Part shown: positions 10,224 to 18,795 of the stretch, piece after piece
Position numbering within the stretch: position 1 is the first letter of the stretch
How the letters are laid out: every line of letters starts with the position of its first letter
DNA from: Oerskovia merdavium
GTDB taxonomy: Bacteria; Actinomycetota; Actinomycetes; Actinomycetales; Cellulomonadaceae
NCBI RefSeq assembly: GCF_014836755.1
Contig: NZ_JACSQF010000007.1
Location: 79,530-143,529, forward strand
Length of the DNA stretch: 64,000 bases
Direction of reading: 5' to 3'
Position numbers and translations under genes: made by a program
The notes under the pieces: generated by a model
What the model was told of the DNA's origin: nothing
What the model saw: only the letters and a program-made list of their open reading frames with translations
Databases searched by the model: none

Positions 10224-10790
10224 ATGCCGAACCGTGGAGAGAACCTGACTGCTGCCGTCGTGTACGAGTCGATGTTCGGGAACTGTGAGAAGGTCGCCCG
10301 CCAGATCGCCGCCGGCATGGCCACGGGCGTTCCCGTCAAGGTCGTCGACGTCGCGGACGCCGTGGCGGACCCCTCGCTCCTCGACGACGTCGACCTCGTG
10401 GTCGCGGGCGGTCCGACGCACTCCATGTCGATGAGCCGTCCGGGGACCCGGGCGGAGGCCGTCCAGCGCTCGGGCGGCACGGTGCCCGCCCGCAACGTCG
10501 GGCTGCGCGAGTGGTGCGTCGCGCTGCCCGAGCACTCCGAGGGGGCCGGCCCGCGCTGGGTCACGACGTTCGACACCCGCACGGCCCTGGGGCGTGCGAT
10601 CCCGAGCTCGGCGTCACGCGCCGCGGCCCGGATCATCACGCGCAAGGGGTACGAGATGCTCGTCCCGCTCCGCTCGTTCCTCGTCGAGGACGCCGCGGGG
10701 CCGCTGGTCGACGGGCACATGGAGCAGGCCTACGTCTGGGGCGAGTCGATCGCCGCGGCGTTGCGCGCGAAGGCGCCGCTCACGGTCTGA
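10224..10790 (+). CDS. Flavodoxin-fold protein
   Basis: A 188-residue cytosolic protein starting with a flavodoxin strand and phosphate loop (AAVVYESMFGNCEKVARQIAAG), followed by the VVAGGPTHSMSMSRP block that in flavodoxins contacts the isoalloxazine ring. It probably binds FMN and acts in electron transfer or quinone/nitro reduction; the redox partner is unknown. The start is the ATG behind GGAGG, 8 nt upstream. It is a single gene, with a large hairpin shared with the convergent GntR gene just after its stop. Confidence 0.82.
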   Translation: MPNRGENLTAAVVYESMFGNCEKVARQIAAGMATGVPVKVVDVADAVADPSLLDDVDLVVAGGPTHSMSMSRPGTRAEAVQRSGGTVPARNVGLREWCVALPEHSEGAGPRWVTTFDTRTALGRAIPSSASRAAARIITRKGYEMLVPLRSFLVEDAAGPLVDGHMEQAYVWGESIAAALRAKAPLTV

Positions 10791-10804
10791 GACCGTGGGT
10801 GCAG

Positions 10805-10866
10805 GACGGCCCCACCAGCAGCCGAGCCCGGCCGGGGAAGACGGGCTCAGCCGCTGGTGGGGCCGT
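10805..10866. terminator. Bidirectional terminator hairpin
   Basis: A perfect 14-bp stem, ACGGCCCCACCAGC / GCTGGTGGGGCCGT, with an inner GAGCCC/GGGCTC pairing, between the convergent flavodoxin-like and GntR genes. The right arm is also the last codons of the GntR gene. Confidence 0.8.
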
Positions 10867-11239
10867 CGTGCTGCTGGAGCAGGCCCGTGACGACGTCGAG
10901 GATCACGGAGTCCTCCATGCCGAGCGCGCGGCCGCGGGCGACCAGCTCGGTCGCGAGCGCGGCGAAGGACTGCTGGTCGGCCTCCGAGGTGCGGTGCTCG
11001 GGCACGGCGACCACGGTTCCCGTGCGCCGCCGGGAGACGACGGCGCCGGCCGCCTCGAGCTCGCGGTAGGCCCGCTGGACCGTCCCGACCGAGATCCCCA
11101 GGTCGCGCGCGAGGTCGCGGGACGAGGGCAGGCGGTCGCCCGGGCTCAGCGCCCCCAGGGACACCAGCGCGGTGACCTGGCTGCGGATCTGCTCGTAGAC
11201 GGGGACAGGGCCTTCGAGGTCGACCGTGAGGGTCTTCAT
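10847..11239 (-). CDS. GntR-family (YtrA-type) transcriptional regulator
   Basis: A 130-residue DNA-binding protein: a winged helix at about 10-75 (PVYEQIRSQV...LPSSRDLARDLGISVGTVQRAYRELEAAGAV) followed by a short helical tail instead of a large effector domain. This is the YtrA subfamily layout, typically a repressor of linked membrane-protein or ABC operons. The ATG start overlaps the stop of the upstream membrane-protein gene (ATGA), so the two are coupled. A palindrome overlapping the operon promoter is the obvious autoregulatory site. Confidence 0.93.
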   Translation of the reverse strand: MKTLTVDLEGPVPVYEQIRSQVTALVSLGALSPGDRLPSSRDLARDLGISVGTVQRAYRELEAAGAVVSRRRTGTVVAVPEHRTSEADQQSFAALATELVARGRALGMEDSVILDVVTGLLQQHDGPTSG

Positions 11240-12135
11240 GCGGCGGACGGCAGGGGCGCCGCGGGGGCGGCAGGTGCAGGGTGGCGGGCGAGCACCGAGA
11301 GCCCTGCGACGACCGACGTGATCCCGATCGCGGTCGCGACCGCGAACGCGACGAACGCGGCCGGGCTGCGGTCCGCGGAGAAGAGTGCGAGCGACGCGAG
11401 GAGCATGACCGCGGCCGTGCCCAGCCCGATGAGCAGCTGCACGCCCGCGAGCACGTGCGCTGCGCTGAGGCGGCGCAGTGCGTCGTCCTCGGCGGGGGTC
11501 GCGCCGCTCACGACCGCACGGCGAGAGACGAGCTTGAGGACTCCCAGGGTCGCGAGGGTCACGACGGCCAGGGCGACGAGGAGCGGAACCCCGTAGGGCC
11601 AGCCCGGGTAGGGGCCCGAGCTCCCGGTCGACCAGCCGTCGGGGGAGACCTGGATCGGGGCGTCGACGGCGCGCCCGCCCTCGCCTGCGGTCAGGCCGAA
11701 CACCACGAGCCCGACGGCGGAGATCGCCACGGTCACGAGGAAGAGGGTCAGGCGCCACTCGCCCAGGGAGCGGACGCTCCGTCGGGCGAGCGCCGCGGTC
11801 CGCACCGCACCCTGGGTGCGGGGCCAGGTCAGCTCGCCCACGGCGCGGACGGCGAGGAGCAGTACGGCCGTGGCGGGCGGCGCGACGGCGAGCAGCAGAC
11901 CGGGGGTGTGCGTGCTGCTCGTGAGGTCCGCGGCGCCGGCAGGAGAGAGGGCGTAGGCGAGCACGAGCAGCGCGAGCAGGCCCGCGACGGCCGAGGTCGT
12001 CCGCTCGTGGGTCAGGGCGGCGTCGAGGACCTTGCGGGTCGGGTGCCGACGGGAGCGGACCGAACCGGCCAGGATCAGCACCGCGGCCGAGACGGCGCAG
12101 AGCGCAGCCAGGGCGGCGACGGGCGGACCGAACAT
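11236..12135 (-). CDS. Multi-pass membrane protein of unknown function
   Basis: A 299-residue protein with about seven hydrophobic segments, starting with an N-terminal helix (VAALAALCAVSAAVLILAG). A charged cytoplasmic loop (RSRRHPTRKVLDAALTHERTT) and a hydrophilic, probably extracellular stretch (about 160-185) rich in Gly/Ser/Pro interrupt them. I recognise no family. It is first in an operon with the YtrA-type repressor, which suggests that it is the regulated function, perhaps an envelope-stress or transport-linked protein. The ATG has GGAGG at 7 nt; a GTG two codons earlier is too close to that site. Confidence 0.8.
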   Translation of the reverse strand: MFGPPVAALAALCAVSAAVLILAGSVRSRRHPTRKVLDAALTHERTTSAVAGLLALLVLAYALSPAGAADLTSSTHTPGLLLAVAPPATAVLLLAVRAVGELTWPRTQGAVRTAALARRSVRSLGEWRLTLFLVTVAISAVGLVVFGLTAGEGGRAVDAPIQVSPDGWSTGSSGPYPGWPYGVPLLVALAVVTLATLGVLKLVSRRAVVSGATPAEDDALRRLSAAHVLAGVQLLIGLGTAAVMLLASLALFSADRSPAAFVAFAVATAIGITSVVAGLSVLARHPAPAAPAAPLPSAA

Positions 12136-12154
12136 GGGCACTCCTCCGGATGGA

Positions 12155-12182
12155 CCAATGAATCATAGTATTGACTCATTGG
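12155..12182. promoter_or_regulatory. Candidate GntR/YtrA operator over a -10 box
   Basis: A 28-bp dyad: CCAATGANTCA, 6-bp centre, TGANTCATTGG. It lies 20-47 nt upstream of the membrane-protein start. On the minus strand a TATGAT -10-like box (12167-12162) falls inside the dyad. Position, symmetry and the co-transcribed YtrA-type gene support autorepression. No good -35 is visible. Confidence 0.6.
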
Positions 12183-12212
12183 TGCCCGGGTGTCCAGCCC
12201 GCTCCTCGCCGT

Positions 12213-12252
12213 CGCGGGGTGCGCCTCGCCCCGTGGCTCGGCGCACCCCGCG
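12213..12252 (-). terminator. Terminator after the GH87-like gene
   Basis: A perfect 12-bp stem, CGCGGGGTGCGC / GCGCACCCCGCG, with a 16-nt loop, starting 4 nt past the stop of the leftward glucanase-like gene. Confidence 0.72.
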
Positions 12253-12256
12253 AGCG

Positions 12257-14317
12257 TCACCAGGTCGAGGGTGCCGGGGGAGCGACGACCTGGGGCCGGT
12301 CGTCGCACGTGATGGTGTTCGGCAGCTCCCACGGTGCGAGCCAGGGGCCGGTGGTCCCGCCCCCGTCGTTCCCGCCGAGGTCGGTCACCGTGAACTCGGA
12401 GCCCGTCGCGGGGAAGTTGAACGAGCCGCAGTTGTTGATGCCGACCGCCCCGACGTTCCGGGCGTCGACGTTCTCGAACGTCGCCGAGCCCGCGACGCGT
12501 GCGCTCAGGACCGAGGTGCCGGTCCCGTCGATCCGGGTGTCCTTGAAGTGGACGCCTCGGATCGCGACCTGGTCCTTCACGGGCCAGTCGGACACCAGCA
12601 TGATCGCGTTGTAGGTGCTGTCGAGGAAGTGGTTGCCGACGACCTGGACGTCGGCGTCGATGTCGCGGTCGAGCGCGTAGAACCAGATCGCACCGAGCCC
12701 GATGTTCCAGTTGAGCTCGTACGTCCCGGACCGCACGGTCGTGTTGTCCGTGATCCGGAGGCTGCCCGTGAAGGGCTCGGCGCCGAACCGTGACCCGACG
12801 TGGAGCGCGCTGCCCTCGCGGACGGGGTCGGCGACCAGGTTCCTCGACACGGTGTTGTCGGTGCCGCCGTAGACCGCGATCCCGTTCGCGAGCGTGGGGG
12901 ACTGGATCGTGTTCCGGTCGAACGTGTTGTTCGCGTTGGCGAGCTTCTCCGACCACATGGCCAGGCCGTCGTCGCCCGTGTTGCGGACCAGGTTGTTCGA
13001 GACGACCGAACCGGTCACACCGCCGTGGAAGTTGAGACCGTCGGCGATCTGGTCGGTGATGACGTTGTTCGTCACGCGCAGGTTGTCCATGGGGCCGTCG
13101 AACCACAGCCCCACCTTGGTCCGGTGGATGTAGAGCCCGTCGATCGTCGAGTCGCTCAGGGCCCCTCCCACGCCGTTCACCTGGTCGGTGTCGATGCGCT
13201 CGCGGACGTCGCCCTCGATCGTGAACCCGGACAGGTGGACGTCGCGGCTCCCGCCGTCGGCCGCGTCCTTGCCGTAGAACCCCACGCCCGTGTGCACCGA
13301 GCCGTCGGGAGCGGGGGTGCTCAGGGCCGTCTCGCGACCCTTGACGATCGTGTACCAGCTGCCTGCCCCCTGGATCGTCACGTCGTCGACCATGATGTGG
13401 CGGTTGACCTGGAACGTGCCCGGCGGGACGTAGACGGGGACTCCGGCCTTCTTCGCGAACGCGATGGCCTTGTCGAACGCGGGGGCCGAGTCGCGGCGAC
13501 CGAACGGGTCGGCGCCGAACGCGAGCACGTTCGCGGCGCGCAGCGTGACCTTCGGAGGTGCCACGACCTGCGAGTCGAGCAGGTCGATCACGGTCCAGGC
13601 GGCCTGGCTCCCGGCGGGGACGGTGAGGCGGACGGTCGATCCGGCCGGGTAGGTCCTCGTCAGGAGCAGGCGCTGCTCGTCGTAGAAGTGCGTGGGGCGG
13701 AACGGCTTGGCGATCTCGGGGGCTGGTGTGGTGGCGGCCGGGACGCACGCGCACTCGGTGATCCACCAGTCGGGGTGCAGCAGGTCGGCGCCCGGGTCGT
13801 TCGTGAACGGGTACTGGTTGTAGAGCCACGAGTACTGCGACGTGAGTGTCATGGTCCGGCTCGGACCCCGGTCGATCGACACCGCGAGCGGCGCGGTGAT
13901 CCCGCCGCCGCCCGGCGCGTCCGGGATCGCGTAGCGCACGGTCAGCGCGTTGGCGGCCTTCGGCAGCGTGAACTCGACGTGCTGGCCCGGCGTGAGCCGG
14001 ACGCCCGAGCGCCCCGAGGCCTCGGACGCGAGCGTGTAGGCGGTCCGGTCGGGGGCGAGGACGGTGCCGTTCGTGACGGCCGACTCCGCCTCCTGCTCGA
14101 CGATGCCGAGGTCCGCGCCGCGCCCCGCGACGAGGTACGGGGCCAGCGCTGCGCGGGTCGCGGCGGGGCTCGACGGTCGGGGGTCGCGACCGTGGGCCGA
14201 TGCGCCGGCCGCGGCGCCGACGACCAGGCCGAGCGCGACCGCGAGTGCGGTGAGCGAGGTCAGGGCCCGCCCTCGTGCGCCGTGGGGAGGGGTGGGCCGG
14301 AGGGGTGTTCGTGTCAT
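12257..14317 (-). CDS. Secreted right-handed beta-helix glycoside hydrolase, GH87-like (alpha-1,3-glucanase/mycodextranase)
   Basis: A 686-residue exported protein. The signal peptide is about 1-40 (RALTSLTALAVALGLVVGAAAGASA). A carbohydrate-binding-like beta-sandwich region follows (about 70-260, EFTLPKAANALTVRYAIPD). The rest is a parallel beta-helix with repeated NN.I/V...DG...HGG motifs. NTGDDGLAMWS (Asp pair near residue 450) with ADGLNFHGGV matches the aspartate cluster I associate with GH87 enzymes, which cut alpha-1,3 linkages in fungal cell-wall glucan or nigeran. The alternative is another pectate-lyase-fold hydrolase. The ATG at MTRTPLRPT gives a proper twin-arginine-free signal peptide; the longer frame has no ribosome site. 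Confidence 0.72.
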   Translation of the reverse strand: MTRTPLRPTPPHGARGRALTSLTALAVALGLVVGAAAGASAHGRDPRPSSPAATRAALAPYLVAGRGADLGIVEQEAESAVTNGTVLAPDRTAYTLASEASGRSGVRLTPGQHVEFTLPKAANALTVRYAIPDAPGGGGITAPLAVSIDRGPSRTMTLTSQYSWLYNQYPFTNDPGADLLHPDWWITECACVPAATTPAPEIAKPFRPTHFYDEQRLLLTRTYPAGSTVRLTVPAGSQAAWTVIDLLDSQVVAPPKVTLRAANVLAFGADPFGRRDSAPAFDKAIAFAKKAGVPVYVPPGTFQVNRHIMVDDVTIQGAGSWYTIVKGRETALSTPAPDGSVHTGVGFYGKDAADGGSRDVHLSGFTIEGDVRERIDTDQVNGVGGALSDSTIDGLYIHRTKVGLWFDGPMDNLRVTNNVITDQIADGLNFHGGVTGSVVSNNLVRNTGDDGLAMWSEKLANANNTFDRNTIQSPTLANGIAVYGGTDNTVSRNLVADPVREGSALHVGSRFGAEPFTGSLRITDNTTVRSGTYELNWNIGLGAIWFYALDRDIDADVQVVGNHFLDSTYNAIMLVSDWPVKDQVAIRGVHFKDTRIDGTGTSVLSARVAGSATFENVDARNVGAVGINNCGSFNFPATGSEFTVTDLGGNDGGGTTGPWLAPWELPNTITCDDRPQVVAPPAPSTW

Positions 14318-14388
14318 CGTCGACTCGACTTCTCTCGGGAAGGCGGTGCCTTCGCGGTACAGGGCGTCATCGCCCTGACGGTGAGCCG

Positions 14389-14460
14389 AATCTATGGCCG
14401 GGCGTTCACCCACGCAAGAGTTCTGTGAGAACTTTTCGCAGTTCTGTCAATTTCTTGCGT
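14389..14460 (-). promoter_or_regulatory. GH87-like gene promoter within an inverted repeat
   Basis: On the minus strand, TTGCGT (14417-14412), a 17-bp spacer and TAGATT (14394-14389) form a good promoter. The -35 is one arm of ACGCAAGA / TCTTGCGT (14412-14419 and 14453-14460), which brackets an A/T-rich core with two GTTCTGT copies. The other arm gives a TTGCGT facing the rightward hydrolase gene. A shared regulator site is inferred. Confidence 0.45.
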
Positions 14461-14554
14461 GCGCCGAGTGGTGACTACCCGCGACGGGTGATGCCGCGAC
14501 CACCCGACGCCCCAGACGGTGGGGAGGACGATCCCTCGGCCACAGGAGACCACC

Positions 14555-15400
14555 ATGAGCGACACCGCCCCTCCGACCGCCCCCGACACCGTGGTCCTCG
14601 TCCACGGCCTGTGGATGACGCCTCGCAGCTGGGAGCACTGGGTCCCGTACTACGAGGCCAAGGGGTTCCGCGTGCTCACGCCCGGCTACCCGGGGTTCGA
14701 GATCGAGGTCGAGGCGCTGCGCGAGAACCCCGAGGTCATCGCGAGGCTCACGGTCCCCGAGACCGTCGACCACCTCGCCGGGATCGTCGAGGGCCTCGAC
14801 AGGCCGCCCATCATCATGGGCCACTCGTTCGGCGGCACCCTGACCCAGCTCCTGCTGGCCCGCGGCCTGGGCGCGTCGGCCGTCGTGATCGACGCGGCGC
14901 CGACCGAGGGCGTGCGGGTCAACCCGCCGTCGCAGATCAAGTCGCTCTTCCCCATCCTCAACAACCCCGCCAAGGCGCACCGCGCCGCGGGGTTCACGCC
15001 CGAGCAGTTCCACTACGCGTTCACCAACACGCTCACGGCCGAGGAATCCCGCGAGGTCTACGACCGGTACCACATCCCTGCCCCCGGGAGCTGGGTGTGG
15101 GCCTACGGGCTCATCGCCAACTACAAGCCGGGCAAGCAGGAGACGTGGGTCGACTACGACGCGGACCGCGCGCCGCTCCTGTTCATCACGGGCAGCGAGG
15201 ACCACATCATGCCGGCGTCGGTGAACCGGTCGAACGCCCACAAGTACCACCGTTCGCCCGCCGTGACCGAGGTGCTGGACCTCGAGGGCCGGTCGCACTG
15301 GACGTGCGCCGAGCCCGGCTGGGAGGCCGTCGCGGACGCCGCCATCGAGTGGGCCGTCGCGCACGCACGCGCACCCCAGGAGGCAGGGGAGCCCGCCTGA
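14555..15400 (+). CDS. Alpha/beta-fold hydrolase
   Basis: A 281-residue cytosolic serine hydrolase. The oxyanion-hole region VLVHGLWMTPRSWEHW opens the fold. The nucleophile elbow is GHSFGG (Ser near residue 91), the likely acid lies in FITGSEDHIMP and the base His in GRSHWTCAEPGW. The broad family covers esterases, lactonases and haloalkane-type hydrolases, so the substrate is open. AGGAG lies 6 nt before the ATG. It is divergent from the GH87-like gene and convergent with the large LuxR-type regulator. Confidence 0.88.
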   Translation: MSDTAPPTAPDTVVLVHGLWMTPRSWEHWVPYYEAKGFRVLTPGYPGFEIEVEALRENPEVIARLTVPETVDHLAGIVEGLDRPPIIMGHSFGGTLTQLLLARGLGASAVVIDAAPTEGVRVNPPSQIKSLFPILNNPAKAHRAAGFTPEQFHYAFTNTLTAEESREVYDRYHIPAPGSWVWAYGLIANYKPGKQETWVDYDADRAPLLFITGSEDHIMPASVNRSNAHKYHRSPAVTEVLDLEGRSHWTCAEPGWEAVADAAIEWAVAHARAPQEAGEPA

Positions 15401-15443
15401 GCACTGGCCTCCGCGTGCGGCGCCCGTCCGCACGGGGCGACGT

Positions 15444-18251
15444 CTACCGCCCGACCGTCGCTCCGGCGTCGGGCGGGCGCAGCGCGTGCGCGAGCTGCCG
15501 GCGGGACGAGACCCCGAGCTTCCGGAACGCCTTGCGCAGGTGGTAGTGCACGGTGTGCGGGCTGATGAACAGGTGCGCTGCGATCTCGGCGTTGGTCGCG
15601 CCCGAGGCCGCGAGCTCGACCACGCACTGCTCCTGCGCGGTCAGTCCCGTCGTGGGCCGGTCGAGCGGTGCCTGGGCACGCCCCGTGACCGCCGCGAGCT
15701 CACGGCGGGCGCGCGCCGCGAACGGCTCGGCCCCCATGCGCTCGAACAGGTCGAGCGCGGTGCCCAGGGCGTCCGCGGCCTCGCGCCGGCGACGCCGTCG
15801 CCGCAGCCACTCGCCGTGCAGGAGGTGGGCCCGCGCCAGGTCGGCGACCGCCCGCGTCCGCGACAGGTGCCCGACGGCGTCGCGGAAGTGGGCGTCCGCC
15901 TCGCCGTCCTGCGTGAGGAGGGCTCGCGAGCGGGCGAGCACGCCCAGGCCCCACGGCGCCCCGCTCGCCGAGGTCACGTCGGCGAGACGGGCGAGCGCCG
16001 CGTGGGCCGCGTCGTCGTGACTGCTGCGTCGTGCGGACTCCACGAGGTCCGGCAGGACCCGGAGCCCGACCTGCAGGAACCCCTCGCGGGCGATCGTCGA
16101 CGCGGCGTCGAACGCGGTGGCGTGGTCGCCCGCAGCGAGGTCGAGCAGCATGCGGGCGGTCCGCGCCAGGCTCACGGCCCCGCCCAGACCCAGGCGGTCC
16201 GCTGCCCGCTGCGCCTGGTCGATCCGGTCGCGCAGCGCGGGCGAGTCGGGGCCCTGCCACGCGAGCAGCTCGACGTTGACGAAGATCCGGGCCTGCTCGG
16301 GGCTGAGCCCCACGGCCTCGCGGAGCTCGTGGACCTCGGCGAGGAGATGGTCGGCGGCGTCGAGCCGTCCCATGACGGTCTCGCACAGCGCGAGCACCCA
16401 CAGCGCCGAGTCGAGGGCCGGGATCGCCCCGGCGGCCCGGGTCTGGGCGCCGGCCTGGCGCACGAGCTCGTCGCGGGCGGCGTCGTCCCACAGCGCCGTG
16501 GTCACGGCGACGGCCAGGAGGCCGTGCCGCGCGAACGTCTCGGACGATGCCGCGCCGGGCGCTCGCATCGCCTCGACGGCCGTCCGCAGCGCCGGGACGC
16601 ACCGCGCGTCGGGGGTCGTCGCGAGGGCTGCGAGCGCGTCCAGCAGGGTCGAGGCCACGTCGGCCGGGCGGCCGAGACCGGTGACCTGCTGGGCGCGGAC
16701 CTCCCGCGCGAGGTCCGCGAGGGTGTCGTCGCCCGCTGCCCGCTCGGCGCCGAGGATCTCGCCGAACGCGGTGAGCAGCGCGTCCTGGGCGGCGGCCGGG
16801 TCCGTGGTGCGCAGCGTGCGTGCGGCGCGCAGGAAGAGGCCCGGGCTCTCGGCCGCGGCGTACGGCGCGCTGGAGTACTTGCGGGCGACGGCCCGAGCGG
16901 TGAGGCATCTCGCGAGGACCGCCGGGGCGAGCGAGTGCTCGTCCACCCCGTCCAGGAGGGCCAGCGCACGGACGGGCGACCCCGCGTGCGACGCGGCCTC
17001 TGCGGCGGACACCGAGCGTTCGTCCCGCCCAGGACCGGGTGGGGTGAGCTCGACCGCGCGTGCGAGGAAGGCGGCCCGGGCCGCGTAGCCACCGCGGGCG
17101 TGGGCGCGCTCGGCGCCCTGCCCCAGTGCTGCGGCGACGCCCTCGTCCGGGCCGAGGGCGGCCGCCGAGAGGTGCCAGGCTCGCTGGTCGACGTCGGCGG
17201 GCCTGTTCGTCACGGCCGCGAGCGCGGCATGGGCGGCGCGGCGCTCGCTGCCGGTCGCGCCGCGGTAGACGGCCGACCGCACGAGCGGGTGACGGAAGGC
17301 GACGTGGTCCTCGACCGTCACGAGCCGGTCGTGCTCGGGTGGGTCGGAGGCGTCGGCGGGTAGTCCGAGGGCCTCGGCGGCTGCCCGGACGTACGCTGCG
17401 TCGCCTCCGGGTTCGGCCGCTGCGAGGAGGAGCCAGCGCTGGGTCGCGGGGGCGTACGAGCGTGTCTGGCGCTGGTAGTGCTCCTCGAGGTGGCTGCCGA
17501 CCGGGAGGGGGGCGGAGAGCACCGCGCCTCCGGCGAGCTGCGACGCGCTCAGCTCGCCGCTCAGGTCGAGCAGCGCGAGCGGGTTGCCACCGGTCGCGGC
17601 GACGATCGAGTCGGCGACCTGGGGGTCGAGGGCCGTGCCCACCTGGGAGCGCAGGAGCGAGAGCGCCGCGTCCCGCGGGAGCCCGGCGAGGTCGACGGTG
17701 GGCAGGTCCGACACGGCTGCGGCCCCCGGGGTGCCGGTCCGGACCGAGAGGACCAGGGCCACCCGCTCGGCGCGCAGCCTGCGGCCCACGAACGCGAGGA
17801 GGTCGAGCGACTCGCGGTCGAGCCACTGCGCGTCGTCGGCGAGGACGAGGACGGGGGCGTCGTCGGACAGCGCGGCGAGGAGCGACAGCACGGCGAGGCT
17901 CACGAGGAACCGGTCGGGTGCGGGGCCCGACGACGTCCCGAGAGCTGTGCGGAGCGCGTCCGCCTGGGGAGCGGGGAGGGCCGCGATGCGCGGGGCCAGG
18001 GGGAGGAGCGCGCGCTGGACCGCGGCGAAGGGCAGGTCCGTCTCGGTCTCGGTCCCCGTGAGGCGCAGGACGTCGAGGCCGTGCGCGCCGGCGCCCAGGT
18101 GGTCGAGCAGGGCCGTGCGGCCAGAGCCGGGCTCTCCGCGCAGGACCAGCACCCGGCTCGATCCTTGACGCACCGCGGCCAGCAGGTCGTCGAGGACCTG
18201 CTTCTCACGCTCGCGGCCCAGCAGGGTCACGTCGTCCGGTACGACGGCCAC
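15444..18251 (-). CDS. LAL-type LuxR-family transcriptional regulator
   Basis: A 935-residue regulator of the large ATP-binding LuxR class. The Walker A motif is GEPGSGRT (about 39-46), Walker B is VLVLADDAQWLD (about 148), and a long helical TPR-like middle region follows. The C-terminal LuxR helix-turn-helix is LTAQEQCVVELAASGATNAE... with ISPHTVHYHLRKAFRKLGV. LAL proteins usually activate a neighbouring pathway on ligand binding. The convergent hydrolase is the nearest candidate target, without direct evidence. The start is a GTG with GAGGG 9 nt upstream; an ATG three codons earlier abuts GAGGG and is less likely. Confidence 0.93.
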   Translation of the reverse strand: MAVVPDDVTLLGREREKQVLDDLLAAVRQGSSRVLVLRGEPGSGRTALLDHLGAGAHGLDVLRLTGTETETDLPFAAVQRALLPLAPRIAALPAPQADALRTALGTSSGPAPDRFLVSLAVLSLLAALSDDAPVLVLADDAQWLDRESLDLLAFVGRRLRAERVALVLSVRTGTPGAAAVSDLPTVDLAGLPRDAALSLLRSQVGTALDPQVADSIVAATGGNPLALLDLSGELSASQLAGGAVLSAPLPVGSHLEEHYQRQTRSYAPATQRWLLLAAAEPGGDAAYVRAAAEALGLPADASDPPEHDRLVTVEDHVAFRHPLVRSAVYRGATGSERRAAHAALAAVTNRPADVDQRAWHLSAAALGPDEGVAAALGQGAERAHARGGYAARAAFLARAVELTPPGPGRDERSVSAAEAASHAGSPVRALALLDGVDEHSLAPAVLARCLTARAVARKYSSAPYAAAESPGLFLRAARTLRTTDPAAAQDALLTAFGEILGAERAAGDDTLADLAREVRAQQVTGLGRPADVASTLLDALAALATTPDARCVPALRTAVEAMRAPGAASSETFARHGLLAVAVTTALWDDAARDELVRQAGAQTRAAGAIPALDSALWVLALCETVMGRLDAADHLLAEVHELREAVGLSPEQARIFVNVELLAWQGPDSPALRDRIDQAQRAADRLGLGGAVSLARTARMLLDLAAGDHATAFDAASTIAREGFLQVGLRVLPDLVESARRSSHDDAAHAALARLADVTSASGAPWGLGVLARSRALLTQDGEADAHFRDAVGHLSRTRAVADLARAHLLHGEWLRRRRRRREAADALGTALDLFERMGAEPFAARARRELAAVTGRAQAPLDRPTTGLTAQEQCVVELAASGATNAEIAAHLFISPHTVHYHLRKAFRKLGVSSRRQLAHALRPPDAGATVGR

Positions 18252-18362
18252 GCACCACATCCCTCGAGCCCCGCCGGAGGGCTCTGTCCACGGCACGGCG
18301 GGGGTCGGGGTGCCCCTCAGCGGGACACTAGCGGGTGATGCGGGCTACGTCACCGGGAAGGG

Positions 18363-18482
18363 TGCGTCGGACGCTGCGCGCGTCGGCGGAGGGCGCCGAG
18401 AAGGCGTCGGACGCTGCGCGCGTCGGCGGAGGGCGCCGAGAAGGCGACGGGCTCTGCGTTAGTCGGCGGAGGGCGCCGAGAA
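18363..18482. repeat. Three tandem 40-bp repeats
   Basis: Units at 18363-18402, 18403-18442 and 18443-18482. Units 1 and 2 are nearly identical. Unit 3 differs mainly in its first 18 bases, while the last half (GTCGGCGGAGGGCGCCGAGA) is invariant. The first bases of the unit recur just after the array. The 40-bp period is not a multiple of three, which argues against a coding origin. Confidence 0.9.
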
Positions 18483-18604
18483 GGCGACGGTGATAGTGAC
18501 CGCGACGGTGATGCGGCGACGTTCCGCCCGTGCGCCTCGCGAGAGACCACGGGCGTCCGGCTCCCTGCCGCCTGCCCCCTGCCTCGTGGGGCCTGGGGGA
18601 CAGT

Positions 18605-18652
18605 TGTCTTTCTGCGTAGCCACCACAATTGTGGTGGCTACGCAGAAAGACA
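18605..18652. repeat. Perfect 48-bp loopless palindrome
   Basis: Both arms are 24 bp with no mismatch and no spacer. The centre is CAATTG, and the outward arms read TTGTGGTGGCTACGCAGAAA and onwards on either strand. It is clearly less GC-rich than its surroundings and is not part of any gene. Confidence 0.95.
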
Positions 18653-18735
18653 CCCGCCTCCGGGAGGGGGCGGACTTCGATCACCGGTGACTGGTGCGCC
18701 GGCCAACCAGCCGCCAACCGCTGGCTGCCGATCGA

Positions 18736-18795
18736 CCGACAGGCGCCAACCGACAGGCGCCGGCCGGCAACCGGTCGGCAACCGGTCGGCACCGG
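18736..18795. repeat. Short GC-rich direct repeats
   Basis: CCGACAGGCGCC occurs twice in tandem with a 14-bp period (from 18736 and 18750). It is followed by two copies of CAACCGGTCGGCA. Probably a slippage product beyond the permease gene's stop. Confidence 0.7.

Noticed and set aside
18363..18482. Repeat array as a CRISPR
   Set aside because: The 40-bp units abut directly with no unique spacers, and there are no cas genes nearby.
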